DNA of 57,260 nucleotides from Massilia alkalitolerans DSM 17462 (lineage in GTDB: Bacteria; Pseudomonadota; Gammaproteobacteria; Burkholderiales; Burkholderiaceae_D). This document shows, piece after piece, positions 19,073-27,782 of the stretch. Each line of letters starts with the position of its first letter. Position 1 is the first letter of the stretch. The stretch covers positions 10,927 through 68,186 of the forward strand of contig NZ_ATYR01000013.1 in NCBI RefSeq assembly GCF_000427785.1, in the 5' to 3' direction. The translations under genes and the position numbers were made by a program. The notes beneath the pieces are model-generated. The model searched no databases and had not been told where the DNA came from. It saw nothing but the letters and a program-made list of their open reading frames with translations.

Positions 19073-19459
19073 ATGAAAGTATTGATCGTAGATGACCTGC
19101 CCCTGGACGCCGAGTTGACGCAACGGGCTCTGCAACGTTGCGACAACGCCTATCAGGTGACGGTGGTCTCGGACGGCGAAGAAGCCTTGAACACGCTGGA
19201 CCAGACCCGCGACTTCGACGTCATCCTGCTGGACCTGGCCTTGCCCAAGGTCGACGGCTTCGAAGTGCTGAAGGAACTCTCCTCGAAACCCTTCTTGTCC
19301 GACATCCCCATCATCGTCCTGTCGAGTTCGCGCAGCGGTTCGGACCAGGTGCGCACCCGCATGCTCGGGGCCTGCGGTTTTGTCGAAAAGGCCCTGGACT
19401 TCTCGGCCTTCCACGCCGATCTCGCGCGCACGCTCGAGCGCAATGGACTCACTGCCTGA
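19073..19459 (+). CDS. Stand-alone receiver-domain response regulator (Rcp1-like)
   Basis: 128 residues, a single REC domain with the acidic pair Asp7-Asp8, phospho-acceptor Asp54 ([15 protein letters not shown]), Ser84/85 and Lys106. The layout ([21 protein letters not shown]..., [12 protein letters not shown]) is like the Rcp1 receivers that serve phytochrome kinases in cyanobacteria. It has no output domain and so works by protein contact. The bacteriophytochrome 8 kb away and the hybrid kinase are possible partners, but nothing in the operon structure proves this. Ends 21 bp before the convergent LysR gene. Confidence 0.9.
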   Translation: MKVLIVDDLPLDAELTQRALQRCDNAYQVTVVSDGEEALNTLDQTRDFDVILLDLALPKVDGFEVLKELSSKPFLSDIPIIVLSSSRSGSDQVRTRMLGACGFVEKALDFSAFHADLARTLERNGLTA

Positions 19460-19480
19460 TACGCCCCTGGCGCGGGGCTG

Positions 19481-20392
19481 TCACGCGCCCGCGTCGTCCG
19501 CCACGAACAGGTCCGGATGGCTCTCCGCGCATTCGCGCAGCAGGTTCCACACCACCTTCACCCGCCGCAGCCGGTACAGGTCGGTCGGCGCCGCCAGCCA
19601 GAATGCGCGCTCGGCGTGGAAATCCGGCAGGACCCGCACCAGGCGGCCGTTGTCCGGCACCGCATAGGGCGGCGCCATCATCAGGCCCATGCCGAGCGAC
19701 GCGGCTTCCAGCTGCGCCGTCATGCCCGAGCAGCACATGCGCCGCCGCGGCGTGAAACCCAGCTCGTTCAGGTAGGACAGTTCGCGGCTGGCCAGGCGGT
19801 CCTGCACGTAGTCGACGAAGTCATGGCCGGCCAGGTCGGCCTGGGTGCGGATCGGAGGATGCCTGGCCAGGTAGCCTGGTGACGCATACAGGTAGAAGTG
19901 GAAGGATGCCAGCCGCGTCACCATGTAGCGGCCGGTGGTGGGCGCGTCCATCGTGACGCCGAGGTCGGCCTCGCGGTTGGCCAGATTGGCGAAGCTGGGC
20001 AGCGCCAGCAGGTCGATCGACAGGTCGGGATGCTGCTCCAGCAGCCTGGCCAGCAGCGGCGCCACCACCCGCACCCCGAATACCTCGGGCACGCCGAGCC
20101 GCACCACGCCGTGCGCCGCCACCTCGGCCCCGCCGATCTGCTCGGCCGCCGCCAGCGCCGCGCCTTCCATCGCCTCGGCATGCGGCAGCAGCGCCCGCCC
20201 GACCTCGGTCAGCTCGTAGCCCTCGCGCGAACGGTCGAACAGGGTTGAGCCGAGCTGGGCTTCGAGCCGGTCGATGCGGCGCGCCACGGTCGTGTGCTCC
20301 ACTTCCAGCCGGCGCGAGGCGCCCGACAGGGTGCCGGCGCGCGCCAGCTCCAGGAAGAATCGCAGGTCGGTCCACTCAGGCAGCGTATTCAT
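19481..20392 (-). CDS. LysR-family transcriptional regulator
   Basis: 303 residues. N-terminal winged helix-turn-helix (WTDLRFFLELARAGTLSGAS / EHTTVARRIDRLEAQLG) and a LysR substrate-binding domain (HGVVRLGVPEVFGV..., LDLLALPSFANLANREADLGV). It is divergently transcribed from the TonB-dependent receptor, and the 271-bp gap holds three related 16-bp dyads, so it most likely autoregulates and controls the receptor/hydrolase/Liv operon in response to the transported compound. Confidence 0.94.
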   Translation of the reverse strand: MNTLPEWTDLRFFLELARAGTLSGASRRLEVEHTTVARRIDRLEAQLGSTLFDRSREGYELTEVGRALLPHAEAMEGAALAAAEQIGGAEVAAHGVVRLGVPEVFGVRVVAPLLARLLEQHPDLSIDLLALPSFANLANREADLGVTMDAPTTGRYMVTRLASFHFYLYASPGYLARHPPIRTQADLAGHDFVDYVQDRLASRELSYLNELGFTPRRRMCCSGMTAQLEAASLGMGLMMAPPYAVPDNGRLVRVLPDFHAERAFWLAAPTDLYRLRRVKVVWNLLRECAESHPDLFVADDAGA

Positions 20393-20423
20393 CGGACGGC
20401 TTGTTCGATATCAAGAAGCATAT

Positions 20424-20439
20424 TGTGCACTAGTGCACA
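20424..20439. promoter_or_regulatory. Operator candidate 1, perfect palindrome
   Basis: TGTGCACTAGTGCACA, i.e. TGTGCA-N4-TGCACA, 31 bp upstream of the LysR start, well placed for autoregulation. Confidence 0.65.
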
Positions 20440-20445
20440 TTCCCC

Positions 20446-20461
20446 CTGCAATCATTTGCAG
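20446..20461. promoter_or_regulatory. Operator candidate 2, variant dyad
   Basis: CTGCAATCATTTGCAG, the same 6-4-6 geometry as candidate 1 with a related half-site (CTGCAA). Its centre is 22 bp (two helical turns) from the centre of candidate 1, as expected for two regulator dimers on one DNA face. Confidence 0.5.
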
Positions 20462-20543
20462 CATTTCCCATGCGGCAGCGCACAAACGGTGCGCCGCCGG
20501 ATTCCTCCCTCGTCAACACGCGCACAAACCTGGTGCAGCGGGC

Positions 20544-20581
20544 TGTGCATTTTTGCACAAAGGGGTGGGCGATTGTTGACT
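20544..20581 (+). promoter_or_regulatory. Operator candidate 3 and -35 box of the receptor gene
   Basis: TGTGCATTTTTGCACA (20544-20559) repeats the half-sites of candidate 1 exactly. A TTGACT (20576-20581) follows 16 bp later and could be the -35 of the receptor promoter; the -10 is not clear. A regulator bound here would be centred near -60, the usual LysR activating position. Confidence 0.55.
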
Positions 20582-20663
20582 ATCTAACCAAACCGGAGCA
20601 AGGCACACTGCTGACCATGCGAAAACCTGAACGCATGCCGCTATCAAAAATTAGGAGACATGA

Positions 20664-22955
20664 ATGCGTCTGACCAAGAACAAACTGAAGCTGCTGAACC
20701 CCGCCATCCAATCGGCCGTCGCCCTGCTCGTCCTCTCGGGCGGCAACGTGGCCTTCGCCCAGGAAGCCACCACTGCCCCGCCAGTGGCCAGTGCCGAAGA
20801 AGGCGGCGTCAACAAGGTGGTCGTGACCGCCCGCCGCCGCGAGGAAACCCTGCAGGACGTGCCGGTCTCGGTCACCGCCTTCAGCGCCGACCAGCTCTCC
20901 AAGGTAGCGACGCCGGACATCACCGCCCTCGCCACCGCCCTGCCGAACACCACCCTGAAAGCCTCGCGCGCCACCAACTCGACCCTGACCGCCTTCATCC
21001 GCGGCGTCGGCCAGGCCGACCCGCTGGCCGGCTTCGAGTCGGGCGTCGGCATCTACATCGACGATATCTACCTGGCCAGGCCGCAGGCTGCCGTGGCCGA
21101 CATCTACGACGTCGAGCGCATCGAAGTGCTGCGCGGCCCCCAGGGCACGCTGTACGGCCGCAACACCATTGGCGGCGCCGTCAAGTACGTCACCCGCAAA
21201 CTGGCGCCGCAGACCGACGCGCGCCTGCGCGCCACCATCGGCCAGTACGGCCAGAAGGAAATCGTCGCCACCGCCAGCACCCCGATCTCGGAAACCGCAC
21301 GCATCGGCGGCACCTTCGCCCGCTTCAAGCGCGACGGCTTCGGCAAGAACCTGACCACCGGCGGCGAGAACTACGACAAGGATGTGACGGCGGCCCGCCT
21401 GTCGGCCGAGTTCACCCCTAACCAGGACCTGTTCATCCGCATCGCCGGCGACGTCACCCAGGACGACTCCAGCCCGAAGAACGGCCACCGCCTGATCGTC
21501 GGCCGCACCAGCGGCGCCCCGATCCTCTCGAACGTCTTCGACACCCGCGCCAACCTGATGAAGGCGCTCGGCAAGGACCAGGAAGTCAAGGCGCACGGCG
21601 TGTCGGCCACCGTCGAATACACCCTCAACAACGAGTGGACCGTGAAATCGATCACAGCCTCGCGCAAGGACAAGTCCTATGCGCCGATCGACTTCGACTC
21701 GCTGGCGGTGGTCGACATGGAAGTCCCGGCCCTGTACACCAACAAGCAGTTCAGCCAGGAATTCAACCTCACCTACACCGGCGACAAACTGGCAGGCGTG
21801 GCCGGCATCTACTACATCGATGCCAACGCCTTCAACCACTTCGACACCATCCTGGGCGGCGCGGTCCCGACCTCGACCTACACGATGGGCGACATCGACA
21901 CCAAGGCCTGGGCGATCTACGCCGACGGCAGCTACAACGTCACCGACGCCTTCAGCGTCTCGCTGGGCGGCCGTTACACCGTCGACAAGCGTGAAGCCGA
22001 AGTGCTGCGCCAGATTTACCTGGGCGCGGGCGGCTCGCCGGCCCTGGGCAATGCCGGCGCCATCCTGTTCCGCACCGACACCGACCTGCGTGGCGGCGTC
22101 CTGAAGCGCGAAGACAAGAAGTTCACCCCGCGCGTGGCCCTCAACTACAAGCTGAACCAGGACCACAACGTCTACGCGTCCTACTCCGAAGGCTTCAAGG
22201 GCGGCGGCTTCGAGCCGCGCCTGAACGTGGTCGGCACCCGCATCCCGATCGCGGTGGCGCAGCGCGGCTACGAGCCGGAAACCATCGAGACCTACGAACT
22301 GGGCCTGAAGTCGGCCTTCAACGGCGGCCGCATCACCACCAACGCGGCGGTGTTCTACAGCGACTACCAGGACGTGCAGATCCCAGGTTCGGTGGCGATC
22401 GACACCAACGGCGACGGCAAGGACGACAGCTTCGCCGGCGTGACCACCAACGCGGGCAAGGCCAAGATCAAGGGCGCGGAACTGGAAGCCGTGGCCAATC
22501 TCACCCCGAACTTCATGATCGCGGGCATGTACAGCTACATCGACGCCGAGTACAAGGAATACATCGCGGCCGGCGTCAACGTGGCGAGCCAGCGCACCTT
22601 CCAGAACACCCCGAAGAACTCGGCCAACCTGCGCTTCAACTACGACATCCCGATGCCGGTCGCAGGCCATGGCGGCAAGCTGTCTCTGATCGGCAGCGCC
22701 TCGTACAAGGGCGCCACCGCCCAGTTCGAGACCGCATCGCTGCTGGACCAGGAGTCGTACAAGCTGTATGACGCGAGCATCGTCTGGACGCGCACCGATG
22801 GCAAGGTCCGCGTCGGCCTGCACGGCAAGAACCTGAGCGACAAGCACTACAAGACCGGCGGCTATCTGTTCCCGACCCTGGGCAACGAAGGCACCCTGAC
22901 CGCGTTCTACGGCAACCCACGCCAGGTCTCGGCAACGCTCGAGTACCGCTTCTAA
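20664..22955 (+). CDS. TonB-dependent outer-membrane receptor
   Basis: 763 residues. A signal peptide (to about AFAQE) is followed by a TonB-box-like stretch (VNKVVVTARRR), a plug domain (RREETLQDVPVSVTAFSADQ, GVGIYIDDIYLARPQ, VERIEVLRGPQGTLYGRNTIGG) and a 22-strand barrel ending in ATLEYRF with the terminal Phe needed for BamA assembly. The type is common for receptors of organic ligands in Proteobacteria, but the ligand is unknown; no siderophore genes are near. AGGAG precedes ATG 20664. First gene of an operon with the hydrolase and the Liv transporter. Confidence 0.95.
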   Translation: MRLTKNKLKLLNPAIQSAVALLVLSGGNVAFAQEATTAPPVASAEEGGVNKVVVTARRREETLQDVPVSVTAFSADQLSKVATPDITALATALPNTTLKASRATNSTLTAFIRGVGQADPLAGFESGVGIYIDDIYLARPQAAVADIYDVERIEVLRGPQGTLYGRNTIGGAVKYVTRKLAPQTDARLRATIGQYGQKEIVATASTPISETARIGGTFARFKRDGFGKNLTTGGENYDKDVTAARLSAEFTPNQDLFIRIAGDVTQDDSSPKNGHRLIVGRTSGAPILSNVFDTRANLMKALGKDQEVKAHGVSATVEYTLNNEWTVKSITASRKDKSYAPIDFDSLAVVDMEVPALYTNKQFSQEFNLTYTGDKLAGVAGIYYIDANAFNHFDTILGGAVPTSTYTMGDIDTKAWAIYADGSYNVTDAFSVSLGGRYTVDKREAEVLRQIYLGAGGSPALGNAGAILFRTDTDLRGGVLKREDKKFTPRVALNYKLNQDHNVYASYSEGFKGGGFEPRLNVVGTRIPIAVAQRGYEPETIETYELGLKSAFNGGRITTNAAVFYSDYQDVQIPGSVAIDTNGDGKDDSFAGVTTNAGKAKIKGAELEAVANLTPNFMIAGMYSYIDAEYKEYIAAGVNVASQRTFQNTPKNSANLRFNYDIPMPVAGHGGKLSLIGSASYKGATAQFETASLLDQESYKLYDASIVWTRTDGKVRVGLHGKNLSDKHYKTGGYLFPTLGNEGTLTAFYGNPRQVSATLEYRF

Positions 22956-23076
22956 ACCTTCCACCGAAGTACCCGCAGCAGCTCCAGGCTGGCGCCCCTC
23001 GCGGCGCCGGCCGGGAGGTTTGCCGCCCGAACAAACGCTTCAAAGCGCCCCGAACGAACACAGGATACAAGCCAGC

Positions 23077-23979
23077 GTGTCTATCTACACACCAATCAGC
23101 TACACCAGCAGCGACGGGCTGGCGCTGTACGCGCGCGATTATCCGCCAACAAGCGCGGCGACAGGCGCGGCCGCCGACGCCGGCGCCGGCGCGCGGCTGC
23201 CGGTCATCTGCATCCACGGCCTGACACGCAACTCCGCCGACTTCGACGAACTCGCGCCCATACTTTCGGCCATGGGCCGGCGCGTGATCGCGGTCGACGT
23301 GCGCGGCCGCGGCCACTCGGCGCACGACCCCAATCCCGACAACTACAACCCGAACGTCTACGCCGCCGACGTCACCCGGCTGATGGAGCACCTGGGCCTG
23401 GGGCGCGCCATCTTCGTGGGCACCTCGATGGGAGGCCTGATCACCATGACCCTGGCGGCGCGTCGCCTCGATCTGATCGCCGCCGCCGTCCTCAACGACG
23501 TCGGCCCGGTGTTGTCGGTGCGCGGCCTGCAGCGCATCGCAGGCTATGCGGGCCGCTGCAATGCGCTCGCGAGCTGGGACGACGCTGCCGCCTACCTGCG
23601 CGACATCAACGCTTGCGCCTTCCCCGACAACTCCGACGAGGAATGGGGCAAGTGGGCGCGCCGCGCCTTCGAACAGAAGGATGACGGCAGGCTGGCGCTG
23701 CGTTACGATCCGAACATCGCGAATGCGATACAGACGGGTAAACTGCGTCCGACCTCGCTGGCCGCGCGCATGGCCTTCCGCCGGCTGGCGCGGCGCCGCC
23801 CCACCCTCCTGGTGCGCGGTGCGCTGTCCGACCTGGTCGAGCAGGAACAGGCCGACTGGATGCGCAAGGCCGCCCCGGAACTGCATTACGCGGAAGTGCC
23901 GAACGTCGGCCATGCGCCCATGCTCACCGAGCCGGAAGCGCTGGAGGCGATCCGCGCTTTCCTGTCCAAGCTACCGTAA
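23077..23979 (+). CDS. Alpha/beta-fold hydrolase
   Basis: About 300 residues, cytosolic (no signal peptide). The start is taken as GTG 23077 with AGGA 11 nt upstream; TTG 23020 is possible but its spacing is poor. An oxyanion-loop motif HGLTRN (residue 48) precedes the nucleophile Ser117 in GTSMGG. A likely Asp is in RGALSDLVEQ and the catalytic His in NVGHAPML. It probably cleaves an ester, lactone or similar bond in the compound imported by the neighbouring system. It lies between the receptor and the binding-protein gene (19 bp before the latter). Confidence 0.9.
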   Translation: MSIYTPISYTSSDGLALYARDYPPTSAATGAAADAGAGARLPVICIHGLTRNSADFDELAPILSAMGRRVIAVDVRGRGHSAHDPNPDNYNPNVYAADVTRLMEHLGLGRAIFVGTSMGGLITMTLAARRLDLIAAAVLNDVGPVLSVRGLQRIAGYAGRCNALASWDDAAAYLRDINACAFPDNSDEEWGKWARRAFEQKDDGRLALRYDPNIANAIQTGKLRPTSLAARMAFRRLARRRPTLLVRGALSDLVEQEQADWMRKAAPELHYAEVPNVGHAPMLTEPEALEAIRAFLSKLP

Positions 23980-23998
23980 GAATCACAAGGAGACTGAC

Positions 23999-25201
23999 AT
24001 GCATCACCTGATCAAACCCCTGCCCATCGCCATCGTCGCCGCCTTCGCGGCGAGCGCTGCGCCTGGCGCGTATGCACAGGGCAAGGACCTGAAGATCGCC
24101 CTCATCGCCGGCAAGACCGGCCCGCTCGAAGCCTATGCCAAGGAAACCGAGACCGGCTTCATGATGGGCCTCGAGTATCTCACCGGCGGCACCATGCAGA
24201 TCAATGGGCGCAAGATCAAGGTCATCGTCAAGGACGACCAGTCCAACCCGTCGCTGGGCCGCACCCTGCTGGCCGAAGCCTACGGCGACGACAAGGTCGA
24301 CATCGCGGTCGGCACCACCTCGTCCGGCTCGGCCATCGCCATGCTGCCGGTCGCCAAGGAATACAAGAAGGTGCTGATCGTCGAACCGGCCGTGGCCGAC
24401 GCGATCACCCAGGAAAAGTGGAACAAGTACATCTTCCGCACCGCGCGCAGCTCGATGCAGGATGCGCTGGCCGCCGCCAGCACCTTCAAGAGCGGCAGCG
24501 TCGGTTTCCTGGCGCAGGACTACGCCTTCGGGCGCGACGCCATCGAGGCCGGCAAGGAAGCGCTCAAGACCACCGGCAGCAAGGCCGTCGTCGTGCACGA
24601 GGAATACGCGCCGGCCACCGCCACCGACTTCACCGCACCGGCCCAGCGCCTGTTCGACAAGCTCAAGGACAAGCCGCAGCCGCGCGTGCTGCAGATCGTC
24701 TGGGCCGGCCCGAATCCGCTGAACAAGATCGCCGACATGAAGCCGGAGCGCTTCGGCATCGCGCTGGCCCCGGGCGGCAACATCCTGCCGGTGATGAAGA
24801 CCTGGAAGAATTTCGCCGGCACCGAAGGCACCATCAACTACTACTACGGCTTCCCGAAGAACAAGATGAACGACTGGCTGGTGGCCGAGCACACCAAGCG
24901 CTTCAAGATGCCGCCCGATATGTTCACCGCCGGCGGGATGGCCGCAGCCGGCGCGGTGGTTGCCGCGCTGTCGAAGGCGCCCAACGCCAAGAACGGCGAC
25001 GAGATGGTGGCGGCAATGGAAGGCCTGTCCTTCGAAACGCCGAAGGGCCGGATGAGCTTCCGCAAGGAAGACCACCAGGCGATCCAGCCGATGTACCACT
25101 TCCGCATCAAGAAGGACCAGAAGAACGAGTGGGACCTGCTGGAACTGGTGCGCGAGATCCCTGCGTCCGAACTGCCGCTGCCGGTGCGGAACAAGCGCTG
25201 A
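23999..25201 (+). CDS. Periplasmic substrate-binding protein of a branched-chain-amino-acid (Liv) type ABC importer
   Basis: 400 residues with the signal peptide MHHLIKPLPIAIVAAFAASAAPGAYAQ. It has a type I binding-protein fold: LKIALIAGKTGPLEAYAKET, KDDQSNPSLGRTLLAEA, VDIAVGTTSSGSAIAMLPVAKEY. AAGGAGACTGAC precedes the ATG. Members of this family bind amino acids, amides, urea or aromatic acids, so the family alone does not fix the ligand. First of five transporter genes in a row. Confidence 0.93.
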   Translation: MHHLIKPLPIAIVAAFAASAAPGAYAQGKDLKIALIAGKTGPLEAYAKETETGFMMGLEYLTGGTMQINGRKIKVIVKDDQSNPSLGRTLLAEAYGDDKVDIAVGTTSSGSAIAMLPVAKEYKKVLIVEPAVADAITQEKWNKYIFRTARSSMQDALAAASTFKSGSVGFLAQDYAFGRDAIEAGKEALKTTGSKAVVVHEEYAPATATDFTAPAQRLFDKLKDKPQPRVLQIVWAGPNPLNKIADMKPERFGIALAPGGNILPVMKTWKNFAGTEGTINYYYGFPKNKMNDWLVAEHTKRFKMPPDMFTAGGMAAAGAVVAALSKAPNAKNGDEMVAAMEGLSFETPKGRMSFRKEDHQAIQPMYHFRIKKDQKNEWDLLELVREIPASELPLPVRNKR

Positions 25202-25202
25202 C

Positions 25203-26003
25203 ATGACGGCTCCCGCATCGCTGCAGTCCGCTGCACCTTCCCTGTCCACCCGCGACCTGAGCATCCGCTTCGGCGGCCACGTCGCGGTGAACGCGGTGAC
25301 GGCGGACTTTTATCCCGGCACCCTGACGGTCATCGTCGGGCCCAACGGCGCCGGCAAGACCACCTACTTCAACCTGGTGTCGGGGCAACTGCCCGCCACC
25401 TCGGGCAGCGTGTTCGTGAATGGCCAGGACATCACCCGCGCGGGCGCCGCCAAGCGCACCCGCCTGGGAGTAGGCCGGGCCTTCCAGCTCACCAACCTGT
25501 TCCCCAACCTGACGGTGGCGGAAAACGTACGACTGGCAGTGCAGAGCCGCGCCGGCCTGGGCCTGAACTTCTTCTCGATCTGGTCGAGCCACCGGGAACC
25601 CATCGCGCGCGCCGAGCATTACCTGGAGCGCGTGGGCCTGGTCAAGCGCCGCGACGCCTACGTGGCGACGCTCTCGCACGGCGACCAGCGCAAGCTGGAA
25701 GTGGCGATCCTGCTGGCGCTGGAACCCAGCATCATGATGTTCGACGAACCCACCGCCGGCATGAGCGTGGACGAAGTGCCGGTGGTGCTCGACCTGATCC
25801 ATGCCGTCAAGCAGGAGCGCAACAAGACCGTGCTGCTGGTCGAGCACAAGATGGACGTGGTGCGCGCCCTGGCCGACCGCATCATCGTGCTGCACAACGG
25901 CACCCTGGTCGCGGACGGCAAACCAGCCGAGGTCATGCAATCGAAGATCGTACAGGAAGCCTATCTTGGAACACCTGAATCAACAAACGTCGCACATGCC
26001 TGA
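25203..26003 (+). CDS. ABC transporter ATP-binding protein, LivG type
   Basis: 266 residues. Walker A GPNGAGKTTYF, Q-loop near FQLTNLFPNLTVAENV, a signature reading LSHGDQRKLEVA instead of LSGGQ (usual in LivG), Walker B IMMFDEPTAGM and the switch His in LLVEHKMDVV. It starts 1 bp after the binding-protein stop and overlaps the LivF gene by 8 bp. Energises the importer from the cytoplasmic side. Confidence 0.95.
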   Translation: MTAPASLQSAAPSLSTRDLSIRFGGHVAVNAVTADFYPGTLTVIVGPNGAGKTTYFNLVSGQLPATSGSVFVNGQDITRAGAAKRTRLGVGRAFQLTNLFPNLTVAENVRLAVQSRAGLGLNFFSIWSSHREPIARAEHYLERVGLVKRRDAYVATLSHGDQRKLEVAILLALEPSIMMFDEPTAGMSVDEVPVVLDLIHAVKQERNKTVLLVEHKMDVVRALADRIIVLHNGTLVADGKPAEVMQSKIVQEAYLGTPESTNVAHA

Positions 26004-26733
26004 TACCTCCAACGAGCCGCTGCTCGTCCTGAAGGGCGTGCACACCCACATCGGCCAGTACCACATCCTGCAGGGCGTCGACCTGGTGGTCCCGCGCGGC
26101 GGCCTGTCGATCCTGCTGGGCCGCAACGGCGCCGGCAAGACCACGACCCTGCGCACCATCATGGGCCTGTGGAAGGCCAGCGCCGGCTCCATCACTTTCG
26201 AGGGCCGCGACATCACGAAGATGGCCACGCCCGACATCTCCCGCCTGGGAATAGCCTACGTCCCGGAAAGCATGGCCGTGTTCTCCGACCTGACCGTGCG
26301 CGAAAATTTGTACCTCGCCGCCCGGAACGGTCCTTTGGACGAGGCGCGCGTGGACTGGATCTGCGGCTTCTTCCCGGCCCTGAAGAAATTCTGGAACTAC
26401 CCGGCCGGGAACCTCTCGGGCGGCCAGAAGCAGATGGTGGCGATCGCGCGCGCGATCGTCGAGCCGCGCAAGCTGCTGCTGGTCGACGAACCGACCAAGG
26501 GCCTGGCCCCGGCCATCATCCAGAGCCTGATGGCCGCCTTCCGCGAACTGAAGGACACCAGCACCAGCATCCTGCTGGTCGAGCAGAACTTCAACTTTGT
26601 CCGTTCGCTGGGCGACACGGTCAGCGTGATGGACGACGGCCGCGTCGTGCATGCCGGCTCGATGGCGGCGTTGGCGGACGACGACGAGCTGCAACAGCGC
26701 CTGCTTGGCCTGTCGCTCGATTCACATCAATAG
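25996..26733 (+). CDS. ABC transporter ATP-binding protein, LivF type
   Basis: 245 residues starting at ATG 25996 (MPDTSNEPLLVLKGVHTHIG). Walker A GRNGAGKTTTL, LSGGQKQMVAIARAI signature, Walker B LLLVDEPTKGLAP. It forms the ATPase pair with the upstream LivG-type subunit; the 8-bp overlap implies coupled translation. Confidence 0.95.
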   Translation: MPDTSNEPLLVLKGVHTHIGQYHILQGVDLVVPRGGLSILLGRNGAGKTTTLRTIMGLWKASAGSITFEGRDITKMATPDISRLGIAYVPESMAVFSDLTVRENLYLAARNGPLDEARVDWICGFFPALKKFWNYPAGNLSGGQKQMVAIARAIVEPRKLLLVDEPTKGLAPAIIQSLMAAFRELKDTSTSILLVEQNFNFVRSLGDTVSVMDDGRVVHAGSMAALADDDELQQRLLGLSLDSHQ

Positions 26734-26741
26734 GAATCACC

Positions 26742-27782
26742 ATGAGTGCAACTCTTCCCATTGCCAGCAAGGACACGCCGCAGCCGAGCAACACGCCCTT
26801 GCCGAAGGCCCCGCGCGACATCGCGCCGCTGCTGCTGGTGCCGGTCCTGATGCTCGCCATGCTGCCCCTGGTCGGCAGCTTCCCCACCTGGGTCACCCTG
26901 ACCGTCGCCGGCCTGGCGATGGGCATGATGATCTTCATCATGGCGAGCGGCCTGACCCTCGTGTTCGGCCTGATGAGCGTGCTGAACTTCGGCCACGGCG
27001 CCTTCGTGTCGGTCGGCGCCTTCGCTGCCACCACGGTGCTGCTGCCGATGCAGGGCTGGCTCGAAATGGACTCGCTCCTGATCAACCTCGGCGTGCTGGC
27101 GCTGGCCATCACGGTGTCGATGATCGTCACCGCATTATTAGGGTGGGCCTTCGAGCGGGTGATCATCATGCCGGTCTACGGCCAGCACCTGAAGCAGATC
27201 CTGATCACCATGGGCGGCATGATCGTGGCCGAGCAGCTGATCCACGTGATCTGGGGCGCCGAGACCATCGCCCTGCCGCTGCCGACCGCGCTGCGCGGCG
27301 CCATCTTCCTGGGCGACGCGGCGATCGAGAAATACCGCCTGGTGGCTGTCGTGATCGGCCTGCTGGTCTTCGTCGGCATGTTCCTGACCCTGAACCGCAG
27401 CAAGATCGGCCTCCTGATCCGCGCCGGCGTCGAGAACGGCGAGATGGTCGAAGCGCTCGGCTACCGCATCAAGCGCCTGTTCGTGATCGTGTTCGCAGCC
27501 GGCTCGGCGCTCGCCGGCATGGGCGGCGTGCTGTGGGGCCTGTACAAGGAGACGCTGACTGCCGCGATGGGCGGCGAGATGATGGTCCTGATCTTCATCG
27601 TCATCATCATCGGCGGCCTCGGTTCCGTGGGCGGCTGCTTCATCGGCGCCCTGCTCATGGCGCTGGTTACCAACTACGCCGGTTTCCTGGCGCCCAAGGT
27701 CGCGCTGGTCTCGAACATCATCCTGATGATCGCGATCCTGCTGTGGCGTCCGGCCGGCCTGTACTCGAAGATGCGGGGTTGA
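26742..27782 (+). CDS. ABC transporter permease, LivH type
   Basis: 346 residues, multi-pass inner-membrane protein. After a cytosolic N-terminus it has the LivH pattern GLTLVFGLMSVLNFGHGAFVSVGAF and, near the end, the glycine-rich IGGLGSVGGCFIGALLMALV. AGGAATCACC lies before ATG 26742. Its stop shares one base with the next start (TGATG). Confidence 0.95.
   Translation: MSATLPIASKDTPQPSNTPLPKAPRDIAPLLLVPVLMLAMLPLVGSFPTWVTLTVAGLAMGMMIFIMASGLTLVFGLMSVLNFGHGAFVSVGAFAATTVLLPMQGWLEMDSLLINLGVLALAITVSMIVTALLGWAFERVIIMPVYGQHLKQILITMGGMIVAEQLIHVIWGAETIALPLPTALRGAIFLGDAAIEKYRLVAVVIGLLVFVGMFLTLNRSKIGLLIRAGVENGEMVEALGYRIKRLFVIVFAAGSALAGMGGVLWGLYKETLTAAMGGEMMVLIFIVIIIGGLGSVGGCFIGALLMALVTNYAGFLAPKVALVSNIILMIAILLWRPAGLYSKMRG

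Noticed and set aside
17819..19414. Long open frame extending nadE upstream to give a 1214-residue protein
   Set aside because: The extension is antisense to the FemAB-like gene and receiver gene and has no family features; the NAD synthetase has full length from 17818.
20475..20500. GCGCAC...GTGCGC stem between the LysR operators, considered as a fourth operator
   Set aside because: Its spacing and half-sites differ from the 6-4-6 dyads; could be a by-product of the GCAC-rich stretch.
20580..22964. 794-residue minus-strand frame over the TonB-dependent receptor
   Set aside because: Shadow frame; the plus strand has signal peptide, plug and barrel motifs.
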